Numbered from the stretch's first letter, positions 1-6,200 are shown. The stretch: 6,855 nucleotides of DNA from Ruminiclostridium sp. (GCA_017550775.1 JAFZOA010000720.1:1-6855); one strand, 5' to 3'. Notes: generated by a model from the sequence alone, not told the origin. Program-made: numbers and translations.

Positions 1-9
1 CCTTCCCCG

Positions 10-52
10 AATAATAAACAAACAAATCCGAGCCGTTATGCTTCGGATTTGT
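10..52 (-). terminator. Terminator-like hairpin on the minus strand
   Basis: A perfect 10-bp inverted repeat (22-31 with 43-52) encloses an 11-nt loop. Read on the minus strand, the stem is followed by a T-rich stretch (complement of about 10-21), though not an unbroken T run. It lies directly downstream of the tRNA-3'-end-like piece at 59-81 on the same strand, which is where a tRNA terminator would sit. The hairpin is seen directly. Its role as a terminator is inference, weakened by the interrupted T tract. Confidence 0.4.
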
Positions 53-58
53 CTGTCT

Positions 59-81
59 TGGCTCCTGTTACTGGACTTGAA
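59..81 (-). other. Candidate attachment site derived from a tRNA 3' end
   Basis: On the minus strand this 23-nt stretch reads like the last part of a tRNA: a TTCAAGT T-loop, CCAGT as the 3' half of a T-stem, a 7-nt acceptor strand AACAGGA, a G discriminator and a terminal CCA. The rest of the tRNA is absent. The five bases that should pair with CCAGT (ACTGG) are not found on the other side of the loop, and no matching 5' acceptor strand follows. Such a 3'-only piece is what a tyrosine-integrase element leaves at its far end after inserting into a tRNA gene. On that reading positions 1-58 are host DNA and the element extends to the right. No integrase is visible here, so this stays a hypothesis. 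Confidence 0.3.
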
Positions 82-197
82 TTGACCTTTGCGCTTTTTG
101 CGTTTTCAGGCATATTCAAGAGAAATCGCTTATAATGCGGCTTCGCGGCATCTCAACTTTTGTAGCTTGTGGTCATTTGACGTATGTATTTGTAACA

Positions 198-219
198 ATA
201 ACGACCAAATAACGACCAA
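198..219 (+). repeat. Perfect 11-bp tandem direct repeat
   Basis: Two abutting perfect copies of ATAACGACCAA (198-208 and 209-219) lie in otherwise non-coding DNA about 120 bp inside the candidate attachment site. Short direct repeats in this position resemble the arm-type binding sites that tyrosine integrases or excisionases use near an element end. The repeat is certain; the function is inferred from position only. Confidence 0.6.
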
Positions 220-271
220 GATTAGGCGCACATCTGTCAAACATCAACACCATACTTTGGAGGATTTTCAG

Positions 272-316
272 ATGAACAGCATAATAAACAAGCTCTACCA
301 TTCATTGCCGAAATAA
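272..316 (+). pseudogene. 14-codon remnant of a DUF6809-like gene
   Basis: An ATG at 272 follows a good ribosome binding site (TGGAGG, 258-263, 8-nt spacer). It opens a 14-residue frame, MNSIINKLYHSLPK, ending in TAA. The peptide resembles the first residues of the full gene at 410 (MKSILEKLYYGEISP), with S3, I4, K7, L8 and Y9 at the same positions, and both have similar ribosome binding sites. The simplest reading is a decayed or truncated paralog left by tandem duplication. A functional micropeptide is possible but nothing supports it. The longer frame running into it from a TTG at 89 has no ribosome binding site and is not believed. Confidence 0.35.
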
Positions 317-409
317 CATTTAAGAAAAAAGACGGCTCAAACGCCGCCATTAAGCCAAATGTCAAATCCCCCTGCAATAATAAGATTTGCACATTAGGAG
401 GAAAAAGCA

Positions 410-676
410 ATGAAATCTATACTGGAAAAACTATACTATGGAGAAATCAGTCCTTGCTCAGAGCCTACCCCAACAACGGAGTGCTACTTGAAAGCTAAAG
501 ATGAAGTTGATCGTTTCAAAGAAGAACTTGTAGAGAAGTATCCAAAATGCGGCGAACTACTTGAAAGCTATACGGACGCTATTCATGTCACAGCAGCTTG
601 CGAGGGTTTGCAGGACTTTGAGAGAGGAGTAAGCCTTGGAGCGCTTCTTATGTTTGAAATACTGACTACTGAGTAA
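410..676 (+). CDS. DUF6809-family small protein
   Basis: This gene encodes 88 residues from an ATG with a strong site (AGGAGG at 396-401, 8-nt spacer). Both ends fit the DUF6809 family as I recall it from Clostridia: an N-terminal MKSILEKLYYGEISP and a C-terminal F-x2-G-x2-LGALLMFEIL segment (roughly residues 70-85). The middle is charged and probably helical. There is no signal peptide; a cytoplasmic protein is likely. The family has no known function and is common in mobile or accessory regions. Its neighbours are a truncated paralog (272-316) upstream and a long non-coding stretch downstream. It is probably unrelated to the peptide cassette starting at 1295. Family assignment is from memory of the pattern, not a search. 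Confidence 0.8.
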   Translation: MKSILEKLYYGEISPCSEPTPTTECYLKAKDEVDRFKEELVEKYPKCGELLESYTDAIHVTAACEGLQDFERGVSLGALLMFEILTTE

Positions 677-947
677 CACAGTTACTACATTTATATAGCA
701 TCTCGATTATTACAGTGTCTACTCATGGCATATACGGTGTCTGCCTGATAAATTGCGTTTGCTTTCGGATGATATTTTGGCGGAGCGGTAATACTCAATG
801 CCGATTATACGTGCAACATAGATTAGATGAACCCTTATAATCGAGCAGTACTGCGCCAAAATTGTCGCAAATTTGCACAAATATTATATTTTTTATTTGT
901 ATAAATTGGAGAATATTCGGATTTATTCCCCAAAATGAAGAATTTTC
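677..947. other. Non-coding stretch upstream of the promoter pair
   Basis: No convincing gene is seen here. An open frame with protein-like codons runs from 699 to a TAA at 789-791 (ending LPDKLRLLSDDILAER) but lacks a start codon and a ribosome binding site; it could be the tail of a lost gene. An 8-bp perfect inverted repeat, CGATTATA (802-809) with TATAATCG (836-843), encloses 26 nt and could be a protein-binding site. From about 855 the DNA becomes very AT-rich. Confidence 0.4.
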
Positions 948-990
948 TTGTAACTGAAATATTGGGTGTGTTATAATAAAATGGTATAAT
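948..990 (+). promoter_or_regulatory. Overlapping extended -10 promoters
   Basis: There are two perfect TATAAT boxes, at 972-977 and 985-990. Each is preceded by a TGn extension (TGTTATAAT from 969, TGGTATAAT from 982). The first has a possible -35 TTGTAA at 948-953 with an 18-nt spacer; the second a weak TTGGGT at 962-967 with 17 nt. Extended -10 promoters tolerate weak -35 boxes. Starts would fall near 984 and 997, upstream of the folded region and terminator at 1043-1189 and the operon at 1295. No operator can be named. Confidence 0.55.
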
Positions 991-996
991 TGTTTG

Positions 997-1189
997 TAAG
1001 AGTTGAAAAGCATATTATATTTCATCTGATTTTCACATAAGGGGGCTTGACAAAGAAGCTCACACATGACATATTCGCAACTCAACGCAACGCGGTAGTT
1101 GCGCTCTTTTGTCAGACCCAAAAAAGAATTATACATAATAATACGCTCGTCCCCGCTGTGTTATATATGACAGCGGGACGGGCTTTTTT
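997..1189 (+). ncRNA. Candidate small RNA or attenuated 5' leader
   Basis: A transcript from the promoter pair to the terminator would be about 190-205 nt and holds no credible reading frame. Its middle can fold: GGG at 1043-1045 plus UUGACAAAGA (1047-1056) pairs with UCUUUUGUCAG (1105-1115) plus CCC (1117-1119), with one C-A mismatch and one bulged U. Inside, CGCAACU (1076-1082) pairs with AGUUGCG (1097-1103). A second copy of CGCAAC (1086-1091) can compete for the same 3' strand, so two folds are possible. It ends in a strong terminator 105 nt before the exporter gene. It may be a free small RNA or a conditional leader of the peptide operon. The 5' and 3' ends do not pair as in 6S RNA, and I recognise no riboswitch class. 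A TTGACA (1047-1052) spaced 17 nt from CATATT (1070-1075) could instead be a promoter within it. Confidence 0.35.
1145..1189 (+). terminator. Strong intrinsic terminator
   Basis: An 8-bp perfect GC-rich stem (1152-1159 with 1170-1177) continues, past a bulged C at 1151, into six more pairs including one G-U (1145-1150 with 1178-1183). The loop is 10 nt of AT-rich sequence. Six T residues follow at 1184-1189. On the minus strand no T run follows, so it works rightwards only. It ends transcription from the promoters at 948-990 before the exporter gene, either as the end of a small RNA gene or as an attenuator. Confidence 0.82.
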
Positions 1190-1294
1190 GCATTCCCCAA
1201 AAGTGAATTGATTAACTTGACGATACGGCGAACAACGAAAAAATGAAGAGTTTAACATCTTCCACAAATCAGGTTTTGGCAGAGGAGTGATATT

Positions 1295-3211
1295 GTGCCG
1301 TCTAAATCTATACTTGAAATGAACGAACGGGAGAGAAAGCGTAACAGCTTTGCGGGAAAGACCGTGCGCGCTATCATATCGCTGTCTTTGATAATAAGCG
1401 CTGCAGCAGGCTTGTTCGCTTATTATCTGTACTACTGCTCATTGGATTTCTCGTACAGAGCAAACTCGTGGCGTGATGCAAGGATAATTGCTCAGACGCT
1501 TGATCTTGATGAAATACACAGGCAGGCGGAGATCGTTTCCGGAGTATATGACTCCCTTACAGAAGAAGAACGAAACGGCGACGAGGGAATTATGCTCGGA
1601 AAATACGAAGCGGTGTTCAGCCCGTCCTACAATAAACAGCTCGAAGACCTCAGAAAACTCGTGGCGGCAAGCGGCGATAAGGAGACATACATTGCATTTC
1701 TTGATATCGAAAGCGGTCGAATGGTGTATCTGACAGACGCCAATACCGGAGAAAAATATTGTCCTCCCGGTTACTGGGATGTATGTTTCCCGGATGAGAT
1801 AGATTCATTTATTGATGGAAAAGTAATTCATTGGTTCGACCGGCTTTACGGCGACGAAAAGCTTCCGGCTATCACTTACTTAATGGATAAGTACGGGTTT
1901 CGTTCTTGTGCCGCAGAAAAGCTGTTTGATATAGGGAAATACCCGGTATTTGTATTCTGTGAGCAGAATATGAACAAGGCTATAAATACAAGCGTTTTAT
2001 TCATTATCCAATACGCTCTGCTGTTTATGATCTCATCTGTCGTACAGATAAGGATAAGCAGAAAACAAATGGAGATCTCCGCCAAAGAAAACGGTATGAG
2101 CTACGCGCTGATAAGCGGTATTCAGAAAATAAAGCTTTCCGGCGCGGAAAAGCGCTTCTTTACACGGTGGCTCGATATCTACTCCGACGGAGCCGAGCTT
2201 GTCTACGCTCCTCCGACATTTATCCGGATAAACAGTGTTATCACTACCGCGATAGGTCTTTTCTCCACTATCATTCTCTATTGGCTTGCGGTAAACAGCG
2301 GCATAGACCAGTCGAATTATATGGCGTTCAACGCCGCTTACGGTATGGTAATGGGCTCATTCACGGCGCTGTCGGGCATGGCACTGAATGTGGGCAAGAT
2401 AAGACCTATACTTGAAATGGCGGAGCCTATCCTCAGCGCCGAGCCGGAGGTTTCCGAAAAGCGGGAGACAGTCACTAAGCTTTCCGGCAGCATCGAGCTT
2501 GACAACGTATATTTCCGTTACAGCGAAAATATGCCCTATGTAGTAAAAAACCTTTCTTTGAAAATAAGCTCCGGCGAGTATGTCGCTATAGTCGGCAAAA
2601 CGGGCTGCGGCAAATCCACTCTCATGCGACTGCTGCTCGGCTTTGAAAAGCCGGAAAAGGGTGCGGTATATTATGACAGCAAGGATATAAACAGCCTTGA
2701 CCTCGGTTCTCTCAGAAGAAAGATCGGCACGGTAATGCAGAGCGGCGGGCTGTTTCAGGGCGACATTTACTCAAATATAGTTATATCCGCGCCGCAGCTT
2801 ACTCTCGACGATGCGTGGGAAGCGGCGGAAAAAGCCGGTATAGCCGACGATATAAGGGATATGCCAATGGGTATGCACACACTTATCTCGGAAGGTCAGG
2901 GCGGCATATCCGGAGGACAGAAGCAGCGTCTTATGATAGCGCGTGCTATCGCTCCGAAGCCTAAGATACTTATCTTTGATGAAGCTACAAGCGCTCTTGA
3001 CAACAAAACGCAGAAGCAGGTAAGCGAGGCTCTGGATGTTTTGGGCTGCACGCGAATAGTGGTAGCGCACCGGCTCTCGACGATACGAAACTGTGACAGG
3101 ATACTCGTACTTGATAAAGGCAGTATCATAGAAGAAGGAAGCTACGACGAGCTTATCGAAAAAGGCGGACTTTTTGCGGAGCTTGTCGAAAGACAAAGAC
3201 TTGACACATGA
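1295..3211 (+). CDS. Chimeric ABC exporter: Cache-like sensor module fused to an NHLM-type exporter C-terminal half
   Basis: A 638-residue inner-membrane ATPase, likely exporting the mature peptides encoded downstream. The GTG start at 1295 is chosen for its GAGGAG site (1282-1287, 7-nt spacer); the ATG at 1319 has none. Residues 24-47 are a membrane helix. Residues 48-230 form a predicted extracytoplasmic domain whose W-x2-A helix, YIAFLDIESGRMVYLTDA strand and closing YPVFVFCEQNMN resemble dCache-type sensors of signalling proteins. A second helix is at about 233-252. From about 258 it changes to an exporter: the GIQKIKLSGAEKR coupling region (275-287), helices at about 312-333 and 344-366, and an ATPase domain with Walker A GKTGCGKST (434-442), Q-loop Q482, signature ISGGQ (538-542), Walker B D562-E563 and H-loop H592. 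All key ATPase residues are intact. This half closely resembles the second NHLM bacteriocin exporter (TIGR03797 type, from memory) but lacks its first transmembrane helices and N-terminal domain. There is no C39 peptidase. Its stop overlaps an ATG just before the maturase gene. Confidence 0.85.
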   Translation: MPSKSILEMNERERKRNSFAGKTVRAIISLSLIISAAAGLFAYYLYYCSLDFSYRANSWRDARIIAQTLDLDEIHRQAEIVSGVYDSLTEEERNGDEGIMLGKYEAVFSPSYNKQLEDLRKLVAASGDKETYIAFLDIESGRMVYLTDANTGEKYCPPGYWDVCFPDEIDSFIDGKVIHWFDRLYGDEKLPAITYLMDKYGFRSCAAEKLFDIGKYPVFVFCEQNMNKAINTSVLFIIQYALLFMISSVVQIRISRKQMEISAKENGMSYALISGIQKIKLSGAEKRFFTRWLDIYSDGAELVYAPPTFIRINSVITTAIGLFSTIILYWLAVNSGIDQSNYMAFNAAYGMVMGSFTALSGMALNVGKIRPILEMAEPILSAEPEVSEKRETVTKLSGSIELDNVYFRYSENMPYVVKNLSLKISSGEYVAIVGKTGCGKSTLMRLLLGFEKPEKGAVYYDSKDINSLDLGSLRRKIGTVMQSGGLFQGDIYSNIVISAPQLTLDDAWEAAEKAGIADDIRDMPMGMHTLISEGQGGISGGQKQRLMIARAIAPKPKILIFDEATSALDNKTQKQVSEALDVLGCTRIVVAHRLSTIRNCDRILVLDKGSIIEEGSYDELIEKGGLFAELVERQRLDT

Positions 3212-3231
3212 TCTTGGAAAGGAAAAAATAT

Positions 3232-4695
3232 ATGACTTATGTTTTAAGTAAAAGGTACGCTCTGCGTGGGTGGAGCAACAGACTCGGCGGTCTGTATGAC
3301 ACGGAGACAAAAAAGACACGTTTCATCGACAAGAACTATTATCTTCTGCTGATGAAGTGTGACGCGGCACACGATATCGACGTTGACAGCCTGCACGAAT
3401 ATATGAAGGAGTTTATTTCGGACTTTGAGAAAAACGGGATAATACATAAAGCGGGATTCCTTGAATTTTTAAGTCCCGAACAGGAATATAAGCAATATCC
3501 CGCGGAATACAAGGAATCCGTACACTGGTCGATAACCGGTGCCTGCAACTTTAAATGCCGCCACTGCTTCATGTCCACGCCTCACGCAAAGCACGGTGCA
3601 CCCACACATGAGCAGATAATAAAGATAGCGGACAGCCTTGCGGAATGCGGGATCCATAACGTCGGGCTGACCGGCGGAGAACCGCTTATATGCGACGATT
3701 TTCTCGATATAATTTCCGCACTGTCGGAACGCGATATATTGGTAACGACTATCTACACAAACGGCTGGCTCGTGGACGAAAAGCTCCTTGATGAGATTGA
3801 AAAGCGGGGACAGCACCCGGCGTTCCAGTTAAGCTTTGACGGTATCGGTATGCACGATTTCCTGCGCGGAGTGCCGGGAGCCGAGGAAAAAGCCATAGCT
3901 GCAATTAAGCTTCTGAGAAAACGCGGTATCGGAGTATCGGTCTCTATGTGTGTTCACAAGAAGAATGCCGATACACTCAGGAAAACGATAAAAATGCTTG
4001 CGGAACTCGGCGTTTCGAGTATAAAAGTCGGCTCAATGATGAGCCTTGGCGAATGGGCGCAGCCCGAGGTCGCGGATCTACAGCTTTCAAGTCAGGAAAA
4101 TCTTGAGATGATCGAGCGTTATATCCCGCAGTATTTCGAGGATAACGCGCCTCTCTCGATAATGATGTCCGGCGCTTTCATGTACACACCCGGAGATGAC
4201 GAGTGGAATATCTACTACCGACGCGAATGTCCGGCGGAAAAGGAAGCTAAAGCTCCGGTATGCGGTGTGCTGCTCGATAATTTCTACATCGGTGCCGACG
4301 GCATTGTAGCTCCGTGCATGGGTATGTGTGACTGCGGATATGCCGTGAACTTCCCGAACCTTTTCAAGACCCCGCTAAAAGAGATCATCGGGCTTAACTC
4401 CGATTTCAACAGGCTGTGCCATACGACGGTAGCGGAGACACGCGATAAGAGCGGCAAATGCCGTGACTGCAAGTACATAGACCGTTGTGCCGGCGGCTGC
4501 CGCAACGCGGCGATAATGACAAGCGACAATTATTACGCGCCGGACGAGGAAAACTGCTATTTCTTTGAGAACGGCTGGGAAGAACGTATTACCGCCGCCG
4601 CGCAGCCTGCTTTTGAAGAATATATCAAGCGCTGTCCTCCGAAGAAAAAGGAAACAGCGGAGAAAAGCAAGGAGCAGGTCAATGAATGTCCGTAA
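3232..4695 (+). CDS. Radical SAM/SPASM maturase of Nif11-leader peptides
   Basis: A 487-residue radical SAM enzyme predicted to modify the core peptides encoded just downstream. Residues 1-95 precede the catalytic domain and may act as a leader-binding (RRE/PqqD-like) module; this is inferred from size and position. The radical SAM motif CNFKCRHC gives C105, C109 and C112 for the [4Fe-4S] cluster that binds S-adenosylmethionine; GGEP at 148-151 is the usual SAM-contacting motif. The C-terminal SPASM region has the full set: C344-x12-G-x4-C362, then C410-x2-C413-x5-C419-x3-C423, and C442, for auxiliary clusters. Two more cysteines (C366, C368) lie in between. The tail after about 465 is lysine- and glutamate-rich. 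The ATG at 3232 is preferred because of AAAGGA at 3218-3223 (8-nt spacer); an in-frame ATG at 3208, overlapping the exporter stop, would add eight residues but has no site. The fit is to Nif11-class peptide maturases. The chemistry (thioether, epimerisation or other) cannot be read from the sequence. Confidence 0.9.
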   Translation: MTYVLSKRYALRGWSNRLGGLYDTETKKTRFIDKNYYLLLMKCDAAHDIDVDSLHEYMKEFISDFEKNGIIHKAGFLEFLSPEQEYKQYPAEYKESVHWSITGACNFKCRHCFMSTPHAKHGAPTHEQIIKIADSLAECGIHNVGLTGGEPLICDDFLDIISALSERDILVTTIYTNGWLVDEKLLDEIEKRGQHPAFQLSFDGIGMHDFLRGVPGAEEKAIAAIKLLRKRGIGVSVSMCVHKKNADTLRKTIKMLAELGVSSIKVGSMMSLGEWAQPEVADLQLSSQENLEMIERYIPQYFEDNAPLSIMMSGAFMYTPGDDEWNIYYRRECPAEKEAKAPVCGVLLDNFYIGADGIVAPCMGMCDCGYAVNFPNLFKTPLKEIIGLNSDFNRLCHTTVAETRDKSGKCRDCKYIDRCAGGCRNAAIMTSDNYYAPDEENCYFFENGWEERITAAAQPAFEEYIKRCPPKKKETAEKSKEQVNECP

Positions 4696-4739
4696 AAAGA
4701 CATTTAAATAATAAATAATTCAAAAAGGAGGACATTATT

Positions 4740-5123
4740 ATGTCAAAAGAAACCGCAAAGAAGCTCATAGCAGAGCTTCAGACAAACGAAGAACTTAAAG
4801 CAAAGGTTAGTGATGTCACAAACCCCGTTGAACTCACAAAGATCGCTGTTGATGCGGGATATGACGTAACGCTCGACGAGCTTATCGAAGCCGATAAGGA
4901 GTACAGGAAAGAACTGGCGGAAAACACCGGAAAAAAACTGTCTATTAACGAACTCGAAAGCGCGGCTGGGGGTTCACAATGGAACGGAGAGGATAATCCC
5001 GAAGGTCACAAGGTTGGGTGTGAATCAAACTGGCGAATTTGGGGAAAGTGGAACGGAGAGGATGATCCCGAAGGTCACAAGGTTGGGTGTGAATCAAACT
5101 GGCGAATTTGGGGAAAGGGCTAA
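4740..5123 (+). CDS. Nif11-leader precursor peptide 1, with duplicated core
   Basis: A 127-residue precursor starting at an ATG with AAGGAGG (4725-4731, 8-nt spacer), 44 nt after the maturase stop with no terminator between. Residues 1-78 are a Nif11-type leader (PF07862/TIGR03798-like): helical and charged, with AGYDVTLDELIEA in the middle and a SAAGG end, the usual double-glycine cleavage site. The core (79-127) is SQ followed by two 23-residue repeats that differ at one position: WNGED[N/D]PEGHKVGC plus ESNWRIWGK, then a final G. Each repeat has one cysteine, three tryptophans and the GH-x2-GC motif shared with the other precursors. It lacks their C-terminal YH...WC...C part. The leader is three residues shorter than in its paralogs. 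It may yield one double-length product or two copies; no cleavage site separates the repeats. Confidence 0.88.
   Translation: MSKETAKKLIAELQTNEELKAKVSDVTNPVELTKIAVDAGYDVTLDELIEADKEYRKELAENTGKKLSINELESAAGGSQWNGEDNPEGHKVGCESNWRIWGKWNGEDDPEGHKVGCESNWRIWGKG
4980..5117 (+). repeat. Tandem 69-bp duplication of a core peptide
   Basis: Two adjoining 69-bp copies (4980-5048 and 5049-5117) differ only at 4995/5064 (A versus G), which changes Asn to Asp. The unit is exactly 23 codons and covers nearly the whole core of precursor 1, so the frame is kept. Near identity at silent sites points to a very recent duplication, or one kept uniform by conversion. Confidence 0.97.
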
Positions 5124-5212
5124 TCAAACACTGCCCTATGGGAAATGATAAAATAAAACCGGCAAAGCGTCCGATCGGTCTATCCGAAAGTCAATAAAAG
5201 GAGATAATCATT

Positions 5213-5638
5213 AGGTCTAAGGAAGTCGCAAAGAAGCTTATTTCCGAGCTTCAGACAAACGAAGAGATCAAAGCAAAGGTAGAGGGTATCACAAAGCCCG
5301 AAGAACTCGTGAAGAAAGCAGCCGAGGCGGGCTATGATGTGACTGCCGATGAGCTTATCGAAGCCGAGAAGGAGTTCAGAAAGGAACTCGCAGAAAAGAA
5401 CGACGCCCAGGCAAAAAAAATTTCCCTTGATGATCTCGATTCTGTGGCGGGTGGCACATGTTGGGAGGGCGAAGATGCGCCGGACGGGCATGAAATGGGC
5501 TGCAATGTGTGCTATCATTATTACGATTACAGTAAAGAGACCGGTAACTGGTGTAAAAATAAATATTTTTGCATTACGGGAAACATTAACAAGGCCTTAG
5601 TATGTTACCAAGCCGGGAGAGAAATAGAACTGGGTTAA
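5213..5638 (+). CDS. Nif11-leader precursor peptide 2, start codon position reads AGG
   Basis: The frame encodes a complete precursor of 141 codons if the AGG at 5213 is the ancestral start: leader 1-81 ending SVAGG, core 82-141. The leader is then exactly as long as in precursors 3 and 4, and AGGAG (5199-5203) lies 9 nt upstream, so AGG stands where ATG or TTG should be. No ATG, GTG or TTG exists in frame between the TAA at 5195-5197 and the GTG at 5309. That GTG has no ribosome binding site and would delete about 32 leader residues. Initiation at the ATT at 5210 (6-nt spacer) would give a peptide two residues longer than the MSKE form, less the lost Met. The core has six cysteines: TC, then EDAPDGHEMGC, CYH, WCKNKYFC and a last C near LVC. 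The reading frame and core are undamaged, so the gene is either recently silenced, translated weakly from a rare start, or affected by a sequence error. Confidence 0.7.
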   Translation, partial: RSKEVAKKLISELQTNEEIKAKVEGITKPEELVKKAAEAGYDVTADELIEAEKEFRKELAEKNDAQAKKISLDDLDSVAGGTCWEGEDAPDGHEMGCNVCYHYYDYSKETGNWCKNKYFCITGNINKALVCYQAGREIELG

Positions 5639-5699
5639 AGCGTGTTCATTTTGTTTCTGCTGCGGTTATCGGTAAGAGACACACAGAGAAACTATATCT

Positions 5700-5727
5700 G
5701 GCGGTGGGGCTTCGGCTCCGCCCCGCC
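5700..5727 (+). promoter_or_regulatory. GC-rich UUCG hairpin ahead of precursor 3
   Basis: A strong stem with a TTCG tetraloop (5711-5714): 5703-5710 pairs with 5715-5722 (two G-U pairs), and past two bulged C residues 5700-5702 pairs with 5725-5727. It ends 6 nt before the AGGAGGG site of precursor 3 (5734-5740). No T run follows, so it is not a standard terminator. It could protect the downstream messenger from 3'-to-5' or 5' decay, or mark a processing point that sets relative peptide levels. Confidence 0.5.
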
Positions 5728-5747
5728 GGAAAAAGGAGGGAAAATAT

Positions 5748-6164
5748 TTGTCTAAAGAAACCGCAAAAAATCTCATAACCGAACTTCAGACAAACAAAGA
5801 ACTCAAAGCAAAGGTAGAGGGTATCACAGACCCCGCCGAGCTTGTAAAGAAGGCTGTCGAAGCAGGCTATGATGTAACTGTTGACGAGCTTATAGAAGCC
5901 GAAAAGGAGTTCAGGAAGGAGACCGCCGAGAAGAACGACGTTCAGGCAAAAAAATTATCCGTGGACGAGCTTGATGCCGTGGCAGGCGGATCAGTATGGC
6001 GTGATGAAGAAGCGTCCGATGGACATGAGCTCGGTTGTATTATATGCTATCACGACTATAATTATCAGAAAGAGACCGGTGAATGGTGCAAAGAAAAACA
6101 TTATTGTTTGTCAAATAACCAAATACAGGAACAACACTCACAATGCGGTTATAATATTTACTGA
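5748..6164 (+). CDS. Nif11-leader precursor peptide 3
   Basis: A 138-residue precursor from a TTG start supported by AGGAGGG (5734-5740, 7-nt spacer) and by alignment with the SKETA starts of its paralogs. Leader residues 1-81 end AVAGG; the core is residues 82-138. The core begins SVWRDEEASDGHELGC, sharing the W-x2-E-E-x2-D-G-H-x2-G-C block, then carries CYHDYNY, a WC-x5-C pair and a late cysteine, five cysteines in all. From the GC cysteine the spacing is x16 to WC, x5 to the next and x12 to the last. It is a likely substrate of the maturase at 3232. The weak start codon may lower its yield compared with precursors 1, 4 and 5. Confidence 0.88.
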   Translation: MSKETAKNLITELQTNKELKAKVEGITDPAELVKKAVEAGYDVTVDELIEAEKEFRKETAEKNDVQAKKLSVDELDAVAGGSVWRDEEASDGHELGCIICYHDYNYQKETGEWCKEKHYCLSNNQIQEQHSQCGYNIY

Positions 6165-6200
6165 GAGAAAACTATGCTTTTAACAGAAAGGAAAATCACA

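Noticed and set aside
59..135. Complete tRNA gene on the minus strand
   Set aside because: Only the 3' part fits; the T-stem partner, anticodon arm and 5' acceptor strand are missing.
89..316. 75-residue frame from a TTG
   Set aside because: There is no ribosome binding site at 89 and the sequence is not protein-like; only the last 14 codons from the ATG at 272 have a proper site.
795..1136. Minus-strand 113-residue open frame
   Set aside because: It runs opposite to a clear promoter and folded region, has no ribosome binding site, and its composition reflects AT-rich non-coding DNA.
984..1189. 6S RNA, SRP RNA or a known riboswitch
   Set aside because: The 5' and 3' ends do not pair, and none of the conserved core sequences I know for these RNAs are present.
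3208..3231. ATG at 3208 as the maturase start
   Set aside because: It overlaps the exporter stop but has no ribosome binding site; the ATG at 3232 has one. It cannot be excluded if translation is coupled.
2771..3319. Minus-strand 182-residue open frame over the exporter gene's end
   Set aside because: It is a shadow of the ATPase domain, whose motifs are intact on the plus strand; there is no recognisable domain.
4980..5117. CRISPR-like repeat array
   Set aside because: The two copies abut without spacers, are exact codon multiples and lie within a coding frame.
5309..5638. GTG at 5309 as the true start of precursor 2
   Set aside because: It lies inside the conserved leader, lacks a ribosome binding site and would remove about 32 leader residues present in all paralogs.
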